A stretch of 64,000 bases of DNA from Kutzneria sp. 744 (GCF_000568255.1 NZ_KK037166.1:4310374-4374373); one strand, 5' to 3'; numbered from the stretch's first letter, positions 42,911 through 52,358 are shown. Translations and numbers: made by a program. The notes: generated by a model from the sequence alone, not told the origin.

Positions 42911-43579
42911 TCACGCGACCAGGCGCAGCCAGGCGGCGGCCAGTGCGGCGTGGCCGGCCGGCGTGGGATGGATGCCGTCGGCCGCCCAGCGTTCGGAACC
43001 GGTACCGGCGGCCAGTTCGGCGAACATTCCGTCAGCCGCCAGGAGATGGGCGTCGTACCGGCGGGCCAATCGGCGTACGGCCTGGATCTTGGGATCGAGG
43101 TCGGCTCGCCATTCCTTGCGCTCCGCCTCGCCGATGAGCACGGAATTACGGCCGGCGCGCATGACCCCGCCGATCGGCAGCAGGAAGGGCTCGATGAGGA
43201 CGAGCTCCGTGCCGGCCTCGGCCAGCGGCGCGAGCAGACGGTCGTAGCCGGCCTCGAAATCCTCCACGGGAATCTTGTGCCCGTCGGGATCCAGGGTGTG
43301 CCAGCCCATGTCGTTGACCCCGACCAGGATGGACACCACATCCGCCCGGGCGGCGAGAACGTCGGCGGCCCAACGGTTTTCGAGGTCGGCCACGCGGTCG
43401 CCACGGTAGCCGCTGTTCAGCCACGTCACGGGCCGGTCCGGGTGTCGCAATCCCCATTCGCCGGCGATGCGCAGCGGGTAGCCGTAGCCGAGGCTCTCCT
43501 CGGTCTCCAGTCGAAAGCAGTCGGTGACCGAGTCGCCGGTGAACATGACTGTGCAGCCGGCGCGAAGGGTGATCGTCAT
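42911..43579 (-). CDS. SGNH/GDSL-family hydrolase
   Basis: A 222-aa esterase/lipase-like protein without signal peptide. Block I: M-F-T-G-D-S-V-T-D with nucleophile Ser; block II Gly in N-S-G-Y-R-G-D-R; block III: V-G-V-N-D-M-G; block V: D-G-I-H-P-T with Asp and His. This four-block pattern defines SGNH hydrolases acting on acyl or acetyl esters of sugars. It is 17 bases downstream of an MFS/quinone-reductase pair and may share its transcript. Confidence 0.9.
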   Translation of the reverse strand: MTITLRAGCTVMFTGDSVTDCFRLETEESLGYGYPLRIAGEWGLRHPDRPVTWLNSGYRGDRVADLENRWAADVLAARADVVSILVGVNDMGWHTLDPDGHKIPVEDFEAGYDRLLAPLAEAGTELVLIEPFLLPIGGVMRAGRNSVLIGEAERKEWRADLDPKIQAVRRLARRYDAHLLAADGMFAELAAGTGSERWAADGIHPTPAGHAALAAAWLRLVA

Positions 43580-43596
43580 GGGAGTGTTCCTGACTT

Positions 43597-45018
43597 TCAG
43601 GCGGCGACAAGGACTTCGGACGAGATCGGCAGCGGGCCGCCACGGAAGAGCAGGCCGGCCACCAAGGCGCTGCCGAGGAAGACGGCGGCGGCGATCCAGA
43701 ACACGAGGTTGTAGCCGGCCAGAGTGGCCGCGGCGGTGGCGCCCGGGTGCGCCGAGAGGTACTGGCCGATTGCCGTCGTGGCAAGGGAACTGAAGACGGC
43801 GGTGCCGATGGAGCCGCCGATCTGCTGGGCGGTGGTCACGAGGGCGGAGGCCACGCCGGCGTCGTGCGAGCGGACTCCGCTGGTCGCCGCGTTCTGCACC
43901 GGGCCGAAGATCAGCCCGAAGCCGATGCCGGTGACGAGCAGGGCCGGCAGGACGGATCCGGCGTAGGTGGAGTAGGTCCCGATGCCGGTCAGCAGGGCCA
44001 TGCCGATGGCCGCGAGCACGCAGCCGATCGGGACCAGCGGCCGGGGTCCGGTGCGGGGCAACAGAACCGCGCCGGAGAAGACCGCCCCGAACATCACCGA
44101 GCCGATCATCGGGAGGAAGGCGAAACCTGTTTCCAACGGCGTGTATCCCAGCGTGTTGGCCAGGTAGTAGGTGAGAAACAGGAACACCGCGAACATCCCG
44201 GTCCCGGAGATCCCGAGTGACAGGTACGCGGCCCCGCGGACGCGGTCCAGGACAACTCGCAGCGGCAGCAGGGGAAACTCGGTCCGACGTTCGATCAGCA
44301 CGAAGGCGACGAGGAGCAGCGCACCCACGATCACCGGGCCGAACGTGCGAACGTCCTGCCAGCCATGCGCCTCGGCGGTGCCCAGACCGTAGACGATGCC
44401 GACCAGGCCGAGCACCACGGCGATGGTGCCGGCAAGGTCGGGCCTCCGCCGCTCCGGCCGGTCGCCGTCACGTAGAAACACCATCCCGCCAACAAAAGCG
44501 ACCGCCGCGATGATCAGATTGACGTAGAGGCACCACCGCCACGACAGCCCTTGGGTGAGGACGCCACCCAGCAGCAGACCGAGGGCCCCGCCGGCGCCGG
44601 AGATCGCGCCGAAGATCCCGAAAGCCCGGCCGCGTTCCTTGGCGTCGTCGGCGAAAGTGACCGACAGCAGCGACAGCGCCGCCGGCGCGAGCATCGCGGC
44701 GAACACGCCCTGGCCGATGCGGGCGGCCAACAGCATCGAGAAGTCCCCGGCCGCGCCGCCGAAGGCGGAGGCGACCGCGAATCCGCCGACGCCGATGAGG
44801 AACAGCCGCTTGCGTCCGAAGAAGTCCGACAGCCGGCCGCCGAGCAGCAGCAGGCTGCCGAACGCGAGCGCGTAGCCGGTCAGCACCCACTGCCGATAGT
44901 CGGCCGGAAAGCCCAGATCCCGTTGCGCCGTGGGCAAAGCGATGTTCACGATGGTCGAGTCGAGGATGTCCATCAGCTGGGCGAGGCTGAGGACCACGAG
45001 GGCGAGCCAGCGGTTCAT
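43597..45018 (-). CDS. MFS multidrug transporter (DHA2, 14 helices)
   Basis: A 473-aa membrane protein with about 14 predicted helices. Motif D1 L-D-S-T-I-V-N-I-A-L-P, motif A G-R-L-S-D-F-F-G-R-K-R and motif C G-G-A-L-G-L-L-L-G-G are present. It should act as proton-driven drug exporter. ATG 45018 overlaps the stop of the quinone oxidoreductase gene by 4 bases. Shares an operon with that enzyme and perhaps the SGNH hydrolase. Confidence 0.92.
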   Translation of the reverse strand: MNRWLALVVLSLAQLMDILDSTIVNIALPTAQRDLGFPADYRQWVLTGYALAFGSLLLLGGRLSDFFGRKRLFLIGVGGFAVASAFGGAAGDFSMLLAARIGQGVFAAMLAPAALSLLSVTFADDAKERGRAFGIFGAISGAGGALGLLLGGVLTQGLSWRWCLYVNLIIAAVAFVGGMVFLRDGDRPERRRPDLAGTIAVVLGLVGIVYGLGTAEAHGWQDVRTFGPVIVGALLLVAFVLIERRTEFPLLPLRVVLDRVRGAAYLSLGISGTGMFAVFLFLTYYLANTLGYTPLETGFAFLPMIGSVMFGAVFSGAVLLPRTGPRPLVPIGCVLAAIGMALLTGIGTYSTYAGSVLPALLVTGIGFGLIFGPVQNAATSGVRSHDAGVASALVTTAQQIGGSIGTAVFSSLATTAIGQYLSAHPGATAAATLAGYNLVFWIAAAVFLGSALVAGLLFRGGPLPISSEVLVAA

Positions 45019-45908
45019 GGCAGCAGCACCAGCTTTCCGCGCACCTGGCCGGCCTCGCCGACGCGATGCGCCTGGGCCACCTCGGTCAGCGGAAACGTCC
45101 GTCCGACGGGCAGGGTGAACCGGCCGGACTCGATCAGTTCGCCGATCTGGTCGAGCACGTGCAGCGCACGGCCGCAATCGCCTCGGCTGAACCGCACGCC
45201 ATGCCGTTCCGCGCCGGAGAAGTCGGCGATGGTGATCACGTGCTCCGCGCCGCCGGTGAGGTCGATGAGCTCCGGCAGCACGCCGCTGCCGGCCACATCG
45301 AGCGCGAGGTCGACGCCGCCGAGCGCCCGGACCCGCTCCGCCATGCCGTCGCCGTAGGCAATGGGTTCGGCCCCGAGCGAGCGCAGGAAGTCATGGCTGG
45401 CCGGGCTGCCGGTGCCGATCACGCGTGCGCCTCGAACGACGGCGAGCTGCACGGCGGCGCTGCCGACGCTGCCGGAGGCGCCGTTGACCAGCACCGTGAC
45501 GCCGTTCTCGACGCCCAGCTGGTCGAGGGCCCGCGCCGCCGTCTCGATGGCGGCCGGCAGGGCGGCGGCTTCGGCGAAGCCGAGGGTCGGCGGCATGGGG
45601 GCGTAGTGGGACAGCACCGTCAGCTCGGCCTGGGCACCGCTCATAACCGAGAACCCGAACACGGCGTCCCCGACCGCGACGGCCGAGACGCCCTCGCCGA
45701 GCTCGTCGACGATGCCGGCCGCCTCGTGGCCCAGGGTCTGCGGCAGCTCCTGGTCCATCAGGCCCTGGCGCTTCTTCCAGTCGCTCGCGTTGACGCCGGC
45801 CGCCCGCACGCGGATCCGGACCTGGCCGGGACCCGGGTGCGGATCGGGCAGGTCCACGATCTGGAGGACCTCGGGACCCCCGAACCGGCTGAACTCGACC
45901 GCCTTCAT
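45015..45908 (-). CDS. NADP-dependent quinone oxidoreductase-like alcohol dehydrogenase (MDR)
   Basis: A 297-aa medium-chain dehydrogenase/reductase. Groes-like N-terminus (M-K-A-V-E-F-S-R-F-G-G-P-E-V-L), D-W-K-K-R-Q-G near the active site, L-G-H-E-A-A-G, and the nucleotide motif V-N-G-A-S-G-S-V-G-S-A-A-V-Q-L-A. Structural zinc Cys residues are absent, which fits the zinc-free quinone reductase branch. ATG 45908 begins the domain. Divergent from the large SARP-type regulator 127 bases away. Confidence 0.9.
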   Translation of the reverse strand: MKAVEFSRFGGPEVLQIVDLPDPHPGPGQVRIRVRAAGVNASDWKKRQGLMDQELPQTLGHEAAGIVDELGEGVSAVAVGDAVFGFSVMSGAQAELTVLSHYAPMPPTLGFAEAAALPAAIETAARALDQLGVENGVTVLVNGASGSVGSAAVQLAVVRGARVIGTGSPASHDFLRSLGAEPIAYGDGMAERVRALGGVDLALDVAGSGVLPELIDLTGGAEHVITIADFSGAERHGVRFSRGDCGRALHVLDQIGELIESGRFTLPVGRTFPLTEVAQAHRVGEAGQVRGKLVLLP

Positions 45909-46035
45909 GCATTTGCTCCCTTCGGCGCCCGGTCCGTCCGGGCAGGGGCAACACTGGCGGTGTCCGCTCACACGGCGCGGGCACGGCGCTCACACCGGCC
46001 GAGCCCCGATGTGCGGCGTGCGCGAAGATCGGGGC

Positions 46036-49000
46036 ATGAACGGGCTTCGGGTCACGCTGCTCGGCGCCTTTCGGGCGTCGCGCGGCGGCGTCGACCTGCC
46101 CGTTCCCGGCGCTCGGTTGCAGGGTCTGGTCGTGCGGCTGGCGCTGGCCGGCGGGCGTGCCGTCGAGCCAAGTGTCCTGATCGACGCGATCTGGGCCGAG
46201 GATCCGCCGGCCGACCCGCCCCACGCCCTCCAGGCCCTGGTCTCCCGGCTGCGCCGGGCCCTCGGCTCCGCCGATGACGTCACGCAGGTCGCGGGCGGTT
46301 ATCGGCTGGCCGTGGAGGACGTGGACGCGCTGAGGTTCGAGCAGCTCGCGGCTGACGGCCGTGAGCGCCTGCGCGCCGGGGCCCACGACGCCGCTGCTGT
46401 GCTGGGCGAGGCCGCAAAGCTCTGGGGCGACAGCCCCGGCGTCGAGCCCGCGACGGTCGCCGCGGTCGCGCCGGCAGTCGCGACCCGGCTGGCCCAGGTG
46501 TCGATCGAGGCCGTCGTCGACCTCGCCAGCGCCGAGTTGGCGCTGGGTCGGGCCGACGCGGCCGCCACCCGGCTGACCGCGTTGCTGGCCGACCACCCCC
46601 TGCACGAGCGCGCAGCCGCGTTGCTCATCGACGCCCTCGCCGCCCAGGGACGGCAGGCCGAGGCCCTCGCTTCGTACGAGCGAATCCGCGAAGCCCTGGC
46701 CGACGAGCTCGGCACCGACCCCGGGGCCGCCCTGCGCGAGCGGCACCTGCGGCTGCTGCGGGCCGAGCCGATCGTGCCGACCGCTCCGAGCAACCTGCCC
46801 GCGCCCCTGACCAGCTTCATCGGCCGCGAGGACGACCTGGCCCGGATCGACGCGCTGCTCGCCGCCGGACGCCTGGTCACCGTGCTTGGGCCGGGCGGCG
46901 CCGGGAAGACCCGCCTGGCCGTGGAGGCCGCTCGCCGGCGCGAGGGCGCTTGGATGATCGACCTCTCCTCAGTGACCGAGCCGGCCAAGGTCGGTGCGGC
47001 GCTGTTGGCGGCGATCGGGCTGCGCGGCACGGCGTTGTTCGAAGGCACGCCGCGTAGCGAGCTGGACGTGCTGGTCGAGCAGTTGAGTGGGCGGGAAAGC
47101 CTGCTGCTGGTGGACAATTGCGAGCATCTGATCGACGCCGTGGCCCATCTGCTCTCGGCGTTGCTGGCTCGCTGCGCCGGGCTGCGGGTGCTGGCCACCA
47201 GCCGGGAACCGCTGTCCATCGACGGCGAGGCGCTGGTTCCGCTCGGGCCGCTCCCCTTGCCCGCGCCGGCCGCCGATGTCGAGCAGGCCCGGCGGACCGC
47301 GTCGGTACGGCTGTTCACGGAGCGGGCGGCGGGTGTGCGGCCCGGGTTCGTCGTCGACGAGCACAACCTGGCCGAGGTGCTGCGCATCGTCGCCGACCTC
47401 GACGGCCTGCCGCTGGCGTTGGAACTGGCCGCCGCCCGCCTGCGCACGCTCACGCTGGCCGACCTCGCCGCCGGGCTGTCGGACCGATTCCGTTTGCTCA
47501 CCACCGGCAGCCGGACTGCCTTCCCACGGCATCGCACGCTGCGTGCGGTCATCGCGTGGAGTTGGGATCTGCTGGACGCGGATGCGCTCAAGGTCGCTGA
47601 GCACATTTCGGTGCTGCCGGGCGGAATCACGCCGGCCTCGGCCGCCGCCGTCTGCGGTGCGGATGACGTCCGCGAGCAGCTCGCGGGCCTGGTCGACCGG
47701 TCGTTGCTCCAGCTCAACCCCGACACGGGCCGGTATCGGATGCTGGAGACGATCCGGGAGTACGGGCAGGAGAACCTGAGCCCCGTGGTGCGGGACCGGG
47801 CCGCCCGGTACTTCGCCGAGCTGGTCGCCCGCAACGATCCGCTGCTGCGCGGACCCGATCAGCTCGAAGCCCTTCGAGTGCTGGGCGCCGAGTACGACAA
47901 CGTGCTCGCCGCCCTGCGTCACCTCTGCGACACCGGCGACGCCGACGGCGCGGTCGGGCTCGCAGTGAACCTGGCCTGGTACTGGCAGATGTTCGGCCGC
48001 GACAGCGACGCCGCGTACTGGCTGGGGCAGGCGGTCGCGGTGCCGACCGAGCGTCCGAGCGACGTCGCCGAGGGGATGCTGCTCCACGCAACCGCCACCC
48101 CGAGCGCGCTGGCCAACGACCTGGTCAACGACCGGCGCGAGAACCTGCGGGCCCTCACCGACCGGCTGCTGGGCCATCCCGGGCTGCCGGGCTTCGGCGG
48201 CGCGCTGACCGTGCTGCGGTTGGCTTTTCTGGAGGACACCGAGGCGTCGCGGACTGTCATCCAGGGCGTGATCGACGGCCCGGACAGGTGGCTCGCCGGG
48301 CTGGCCCGCTTGTTCCGGGCCCGGGCCGAGGAGAACGAGGGCCGGCTCGACCGGGTGCGCGAGGACGTGGCCGCCGCCCTGAACCTCTTCACTGAGGCCG
48401 GCGACCGTTGGGGATTGGCCAGTGCCCTGCCGATGCGGGCCTTGCTGCGCCAGTACGACGGCGATCTCGACGGGGCGCTGGCCGATCTGACCGAGGCCAA
48501 GCGCCTCGCCCGTGAATTCGGGTCACTCAGCCTCAGCGACGAGATCTTCATCGACTTCCGCCTGATCGACCTGCATCTCCGGCTCGGGCATGCGGCACGG
48601 GCGACTGAGCTGATCGCCGCCACCCGGGACCACGCGGCCGGCTCGGCCTTCACCGCGATCCTGCTCGACACCCGGGAGGCCGGTTTCCGGGTGCGGCTCG
48701 GGGAGTTGGCTCGGGCGGCTGAGCTGGTCGCCTCGGCCGAGGCCCGTCTGTCCGCTCAGCACGCATTCGACCGCGACCACGGGCAGGCGTTGGTCAGCAC
48801 CGTCCGGGCCCAGCTCTGCCTCGCGCTCGGCGACCTCCCCGGCGCTTCTGAGGCCGTGCTTAAGGCATACACCGCCGCTGTCGGCGCCATGGACATGCCT
48901 GTCGTCGCCACGGTCGCCGTCACCGTCGCCGGCCTCGCGGCGTCGTCCGGGCGGTTCGCCGACGTCGCCAGCATCCTCGGTGCCGCTGCCCGCCTGCGCG

Positions 49001-49143
49001 GTGCCCACGACCCCACCGATCCCCAGGTCAACGCCCTGACCCGCCAGGCCCAGGAAGCCCTCGGCGCGGGTTTCGCCGCGGCGTACGACAGCGGCTGGCG
49101 GTTGGACACCGCCGGGGCCTTGGCCGTCAGCCGACCCCGATAG
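46036..49143 (+). CDS. AfsR/SARP-type regulator: BTAD, NB-ARC ATPase and TPR
   Basis: A 1035-aa regulator. Order: OmpR-like DNA-binding domain (1-90; L-R-V-T-L-L-G-A-F-R, H-A-L-Q-A-L-V-S-R-L-R-R-A-L), BTAD (about 95-240; H-P-L-H-E-R-A-A-A-L-L-I-D-A-L), NB-ARC ATPase (Walker A G-P-G-G-A-G-K-T-R-L near 288, Walker B S-L-L-L-V-D-N-C-E-H, G-L-P-L-A-L-E-L-A-A), then a TPR-like tail of about 450 residues. ATP-driven SARP regulators activate antibiotic clusters or stress genes. Divergence from the quinone reductase/MFS/SGNH unit suggests it controls that unit. Its stop overlaps the convergent TetR gene by 17 bases. Confidence 0.93.
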   Translation: MNGLRVTLLGAFRASRGGVDLPVPGARLQGLVVRLALAGGRAVEPSVLIDAIWAEDPPADPPHALQALVSRLRRALGSADDVTQVAGGYRLAVEDVDALRFEQLAADGRERLRAGAHDAAAVLGEAAKLWGDSPGVEPATVAAVAPAVATRLAQVSIEAVVDLASAELALGRADAAATRLTALLADHPLHERAAALLIDALAAQGRQAEALASYERIREALADELGTDPGAALRERHLRLLRAEPIVPTAPSNLPAPLTSFIGREDDLARIDALLAAGRLVTVLGPGGAGKTRLAVEAARRREGAWMIDLSSVTEPAKVGAALLAAIGLRGTALFEGTPRSELDVLVEQLSGRESLLLVDNCEHLIDAVAHLLSALLARCAGLRVLATSREPLSIDGEALVPLGPLPLPAPAADVEQARRTASVRLFTERAAGVRPGFVVDEHNLAEVLRIVADLDGLPLALELAAARLRTLTLADLAAGLSDRFRLLTTGSRTAFPRHRTLRAVIAWSWDLLDADALKVAEHISVLPGGITPASAAAVCGADDVREQLAGLVDRSLLQLNPDTGRYRMLETIREYGQENLSPVVRDRAARYFAELVARNDPLLRGPDQLEALRVLGAEYDNVLAALRHLCDTGDADGAVGLAVNLAWYWQMFGRDSDAAYWLGQAVAVPTERPSDVAEGMLLHATATPSALANDLVNDRRENLRALTDRLLGHPGLPGFGGALTVLRLAFLEDTEASRTVIQGVIDGPDRWLAGLARLFRARAEENEGRLDRVREDVAAALNLFTEAGDRWGLASALPMRALLRQYDGDLDGALADLTEAKRLAREFGSLSLSDEIFIDFRLIDLHLRLGHAARATELIAATRDHAAGSAFTAILLDTREAGFRVRLGELARAAELVASAEARLSAQHAFDRDHGQALVSTVRAQLCLALGDLPGASEAVLKAYTAAVGAMDMPVVATVAVTVAGLAASSGRFADVASILGAAARLRGAHDPTDPQVNALTRQAQEALGAGFAAAYDSGWRLDTAGALAVSRPR

Positions 49144-49705
49144 CGCGGAAAGCGGCGTCCAGGGCGCTGATCAGCGGGCGTGGGTCGCGGTGGATGTGGG
49201 ACAGGGCGGTGCCGCCCTGCATCGCGCCGAGCAGGATCAACGCCGTCTCCTCGGGGTCGCGGTCGGCCGGGACTTGGCCGGCCTGCTGAGCGCGGGCGAC
49301 GAGGCCGGCGATGGCGGTCTGCCAGCGGGCGAAGAGGTCGGCGTACAGCAGGCGCAGGGGTTCGATCTCGCTGACCTGGCCGGCGAAGGAGCCGAGCGGG
49401 CAGCCGCCGAAGCCGGCACGTTCGTTGGCGGTCAGGAGATCGGCCCGCCACTGGCCGAGGTCGGCGCATGAGTCGTCGGCCAAGGACGGCTGGGCTCTGA
49501 GCACTACGGCCAGCTGGTGTTCCAGCACGGCGGCGCACAGGGCGTCCTTGCTGTCGAAGTGCTGGTACAGCTGGGATTTCCCGGCGCCGCTGGCCCTGAG
49601 GACGTCGCCCAGCGCGGTCGCGGCCATGCCTCGCTCGTGCATCAGCTTCGCCGCCGCCGCGACCAGTCCGTCCCTGGTTCGCTGCCCCTTTGACGTGACC
49701 GCCAT
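49127..49705 (-). CDS. TetR-family repressor
   Basis: A 192-aa TetR protein. HTH at about residues 10-55: L-V-A-A-A-A-K-L-M-H-E-R-G, L-G-D-V-L-R-A-S-G-A-G-K-S-Q-L-Y-Q-H-F-D-S-K. C-terminal ligand domain with a C-P-L-G-S-F-A motif, seen in the TetR_C_16/YxaF-like group. It is divergent from a sulfurtransferase gene, and a 10-bp palindrome typical of TetR operators lies between the two. Confidence 0.92.
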   Translation of the reverse strand: MAVTSKGQRTRDGLVAAAAKLMHERGMAATALGDVLRASGAGKSQLYQHFDSKDALCAAVLEHQLAVVLRAQPSLADDSCADLGQWRADLLTANERAGFGGCPLGSFAGQVSEIEPLRLLYADLFARWQTAIAGLVARAQQAGQVPADRDPEETALILLGAMQGGTALSHIHRDPRPLISALDAAFRAIGVG

Positions 49706-49725
49706 GCCGCACCTCCCGTTCGAAT

Positions 49726-49740
49726 GTACCGTACGGTCTA
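49726..49740. promoter_or_regulatory. TetR-type operator
   Basis: Perfect palindrome ACCGTACGGT at 49728-49737, extended by TGT/TCTA flanks, lies 21 bases from the TetR start and 24 bases before the sulfurtransferase start. It matches the A-C-C-G-N2-C-G-G-T style of many TetR half-sites. Confidence 0.72.
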
Positions 49741-49764
49741 TTAGAGCGACAGGGAGGCACCACC

Positions 49765-50655
49765 ATGGCCGATCGCGGCGACTTTCTCGTGGAGACGGAC
49801 TGGCTCCACGACCACCTCGACGACGGTGAAGTGCGCGTGGTCGACATTCGCGGCTCGGTGCCGCCGGTGCCGACGCCGGGCGCGCCGGCGGCGGCCGGGC
49901 TCGGCTACGAGGGCGCGTACGACGAGTACGCGGCGGCGCACATCCCCGGCGCCGTCTACCTCGACTGGACGAAGGACATCGTCGACCCGGACGACGAGAT
50001 CGCCGTACAGGTCGCGACCGCCGAGCAGTTCACGGCGACGATGGAGCGGGCGGGCATCGGCGACGAGCACCTGGTGATCGCCTACGACACGCATCCCGCG
50101 TCGACCTTCGCCACCCGCCTGTGGTGGGCGCTGCGCTACTACGGCCACACCCGCGTTGCCGTGCTCAACGGCGGCTTTGCCAAGTGGCAACGCGAGAATC
50201 GGCCCGTGAGCGGCGAGATCCCCTCCCTCGCGCCGGCAACCTTCACCGCCCGGGCACAGCCGTCGCTGCGGGCCACCGCGCCCGACGTCGTCTCGGCCAT
50301 GGCCGACGGCCGGGCAACCATCGTGGACGCCCGCGATCCCGGCCAGTACAGCGGCTCGGTCGTGCGCCCGGGCAACCGGGCCGGGCACATCCCGGGCGCG
50401 ATCAACATTCCCCGTGAGGACCTCGTCGACCTCTCCACCGGCACCTGGCTCCCGACCACTGAGCTGGCCGGCATCTTCGCCGACGCCGGGCTCGCCCCGG
50501 ACCGCCCGATCGTGGCCTACTGCAACGGGGGCGTCGCCGCCGCGTCCGTCCACTTCGGACTGGCCGTCGCCGGCTACCCTCGCGTCGCCAACTACGACGG
50601 CTCGTGGAACGAGTGGAGCGCCCGCACCGACCTGCCCGTGGAGGTCGACCAGTGA
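49765..50655 (+). CDS. thiosulfate/3-mercaptopyruvate sulfurtransferase (two rhodanese domains)
   Basis: A 296-aa protein with tandem rhodanese domains. Domain 1 is inactive-type (V-V-D-I-R-G near the start, H-I-P-G-A-V-Y-L-D; Y-D-T-H in place of the Cys loop). Domain 2 has I-V-D-A-R-D-P-G-Q-Y, H-I-P-G-A-I-N-I-P and the catalytic loop Y-C-N-G-G-V-A-A. It transfers sulfane sulfur to cyanide or thiols. ATG 49765 follows an AGGGAGG-type ribosome binding site. GTGA overlap couples it to the downstream monooxygenase. Confidence 0.92.
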   Translation: MADRGDFLVETDWLHDHLDDGEVRVVDIRGSVPPVPTPGAPAAAGLGYEGAYDEYAAAHIPGAVYLDWTKDIVDPDDEIAVQVATAEQFTATMERAGIGDEHLVIAYDTHPASTFATRLWWALRYYGHTRVAVLNGGFAKWQRENRPVSGEIPSLAPATFTARAQPSLRATAPDVVSAMADGRATIVDARDPGQYSGSVVRPGNRAGHIPGAINIPREDLVDLSTGTWLPTTELAGIFADAGLAPDRPIVAYCNGGVAAASVHFGLAVAGYPRVANYDGSWNEWSARTDLPVEVDQ

Positions 50656-50936
50656 TCACCGAGATCGCCGTGCTCACCGCCACCGCCGACCGGGCCGAGG
50701 ACCTGGCGCAGGCCATCACCGCCGGCATCACTCACGTCCGCGAGAACCCCGGTTGCCTGTCGGCCCAGGTCCTGCGGGGCGTCGAACAGCCCGACCGCTT
50801 CGTCGTCGCCATCGCCTGGGCATCCCTGGAGGCCCACGTCGACGGCTTCCGCGGCAGCCCCGCCTTCGCCCGCTGGATCGGCTCCATCAAGCCGTTTCTG
50901 GCCGCCAGCGAGACCCAGCACTACTCGCCGTGCTAG
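50652..50936 (+). CDS. antibiotic biosynthesis monooxygenase (ABM)-like protein
   Basis: A 94-aa dimeric alpha/beta-barrel protein: T-E-I-A-V-L-T-A-T-A-D-R-A, N-P-G-C-L-S-A-Q-V-L-R-G, F-V-V-A-I-A-W-A-S-L-E-A-H. The fold covers cofactor-free monooxygenases and heme-degrading relatives. GTG 50652 overlaps the sulfurtransferase TGA. TetR probably controls both genes. Its stop abuts the convergent maleylpyruvate isomerase-like gene. Confidence 0.87.
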   Translation: MITEIAVLTATADRAEDLAQAITAGITHVRENPGCLSAQVLRGVEQPDRFVVAIAWASLEAHVDGFRGSPAFARWIGSIKPFLAASETQHYSPC

Positions 50937-51683
50937 TTACGGCTCCCAGGCGATGAGCTGGTCGAAGATGGTGGGGTCGCCGTCGAGCTTCAGGGCGTCC
51001 ATGGAAAGACGGCCGTAGAAGGCCAGGACCAGGTCGCTGGCGGTGGCTGTTGCGGCGGCGTCGGCCGGCTTGTCCGCTGTGGTGACGCGAGCGCCGGCGG
51101 AGGAGAGCTTGACGCGCCATGAAGGGCCATCGGTGACGTGGTAGTCGATGTCGGCGGCGTCGTGGGGCCAAGCGTCGGCGGTCGACACACAGGTGACCAG
51201 GAACTCATCCACGCCGTCGAGGGCGACCTCGTCCGGCAAGGGCTGGGCGGCGCCGATGGTGAGCTGGGCGTCGTAGGTGTGCACCGAGATCTCCTGGACC
51301 TGGTGCCGGGCGACGGCGCCGGCGGTGAGCGGCGACTGCGAAGTGCCCCACCACGACCAACACCCGGCGTCCGGACCGGCCTCCCGCAGGGCGGCCAGCA
51401 GCTGCTCCGCCGCATCGGCCAACCAGGCCAGCATGGCCTCACGCTCGTGCGGGACCTCCACTTCGGGCCGCGCCGGCCGGACGTCCGACGGCCCGGCGGC
51501 GACGTTCCCGGCCCAGAAACGCCGTCCCTGGCCCATGTGGTGCACCAGATCGAGCAGCGTCCACTCGGGACAGGTCGGCACCGTGACGCCGAGATCGGGC
51601 GCGGCGGCGATGGCGGCCCGGAACGCGGCCGACCGTTCGTCGATCAGTCGCAGCAGGTCAGGGAAGGCAAGCAGGGTTTCCAC
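50937..51683 (-). CDS. maleylpyruvate isomerase-family (mycothiol-dependent) protein
   Basis: A 248-aa protein with the N-terminal DinB-like mycothiol-binding bundle (V-P-T-C-P-E-W-T-L-L-D-L-V-H-H-M-G-Q-G) and a C-terminal MDMPI_C domain (L-V-L-A-F-Y-G-R-L). Metal His candidates are in L-V-H-H and A-R-H-Q-V-Q-E-I-S-V-H. Such enzymes use mycothiol, the actinobacterial thiol, in isomerase or transferase reactions. GTG 51683 is chosen; GTG 51713 would add ten residues. Confidence 0.85.
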   Translation of the reverse strand: METLLAFPDLLRLIDERSAAFRAAIAAAPDLGVTVPTCPEWTLLDLVHHMGQGRRFWAGNVAAGPSDVRPARPEVEVPHEREAMLAWLADAAEQLLAALREAGPDAGCWSWWGTSQSPLTAGAVARHQVQEISVHTYDAQLTIGAAQPLPDEVALDGVDEFLVTCVSTADAWPHDAADIDYHVTDGPSWRVKLSSAGARVTTADKPADAAATATASDLVLAFYGRLSMDALKLDGDPTIFDQLIAWEP

Positions 51684-51728
51684 GACCGCTGTATACCATC
51701 GCGGTCGGTGCACGGCACAACGGTTTTC

Positions 51729-52358
51729 TCACCCGAAGCCCTCACGGATCAGCAGACCGGCGCGGGCGAAGAACAACGCCGTCTCGGGGTCGAGGGGCTC
51801 GCCCACGCAGTGGACGGTCAGCAGCCGGCCGCCGAGGCGGGAATACAAGGCGGGCAACAGGGTTCGGCGTTCCTGACGGGAGTGGTCGTCACTGCGTTGC
51901 AGGCCCTCGAAAACGGCGAAGACGGAGAGTGGACCGGCCACCAGTTCCGACTCCAGGGCGCGGCGAAGCATGTGCAGCAAAGGCGCGCCGGCAATGAGAT
52001 CCGTGGCCTGGACGGCAAGGAGATCCGCCAACACATCACCGGCGCGCAGCGACGCGGCGCAGTGGACCCGGCCACCCGCCCGGACGACGGACAGCGCCCC
52101 GGCGGCGACCGCGTCGAGATCCTCGGTGGCGACCAATGCCGTCCCGCCGTCAAAAGACCGCGGGGCAACGGAAAGCCGTGACCAGGCGAGCACCAGATGG
52201 TACGGCGTGACCACGCCGTCGACCATCGTGTGCTCGCCGTCGGCCACGGCCGCGACCGCCCGGCCCAGCTCCGCGTGGGTCAGCTCCACGTCCCCCGAGC
52301 TCAGGGCGAGTGGGGCGGCTGGAGCCGAACTCGGTGCGGGGAACACGAAGTCCGACAT
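51729..52358 (-). CDS. truncated AMP-binding (acyl-CoA ligase-like) protein
   Basis: A 209-aa protein resembling only the central part of FadD-type adenylating enzymes: L-T-H-A-E-L-G-R-A-V-A-A-V, G-A-L-S-V-V-R-A-G-G-R-V, then L-L-P-A-L-Y-S-R-L-G-G-R-L and P-L-D-P-E-T-A-L-F-F-A-R-A-G-L-L-I-R-E-G-F-G, where it stops just before the L-T-E-T-like motif. The phosphate-binding loop and the C-terminal lid domain are missing, so ligase activity is unlikely. Start (ATG 52358) and codon bias look normal, so it may be a retained short paralogue or a decaying gene. Confidence 0.7.
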   Translation of the reverse strand: MSDFVFPAPSSAPAAPLALSSGDVELTHAELGRAVAAVADGEHTMVDGVVTPYHLVLAWSRLSVAPRSFDGGTALVATEDLDAVAAGALSVVRAGGRVHCAASLRAGDVLADLLAVQATDLIAGAPLLHMLRRALESELVAGPLSVFAVFEGLQRSDDHSRQERRTLLPALYSRLGGRLLTVHCVGEPLDPETALFFARAGLLIREGFG

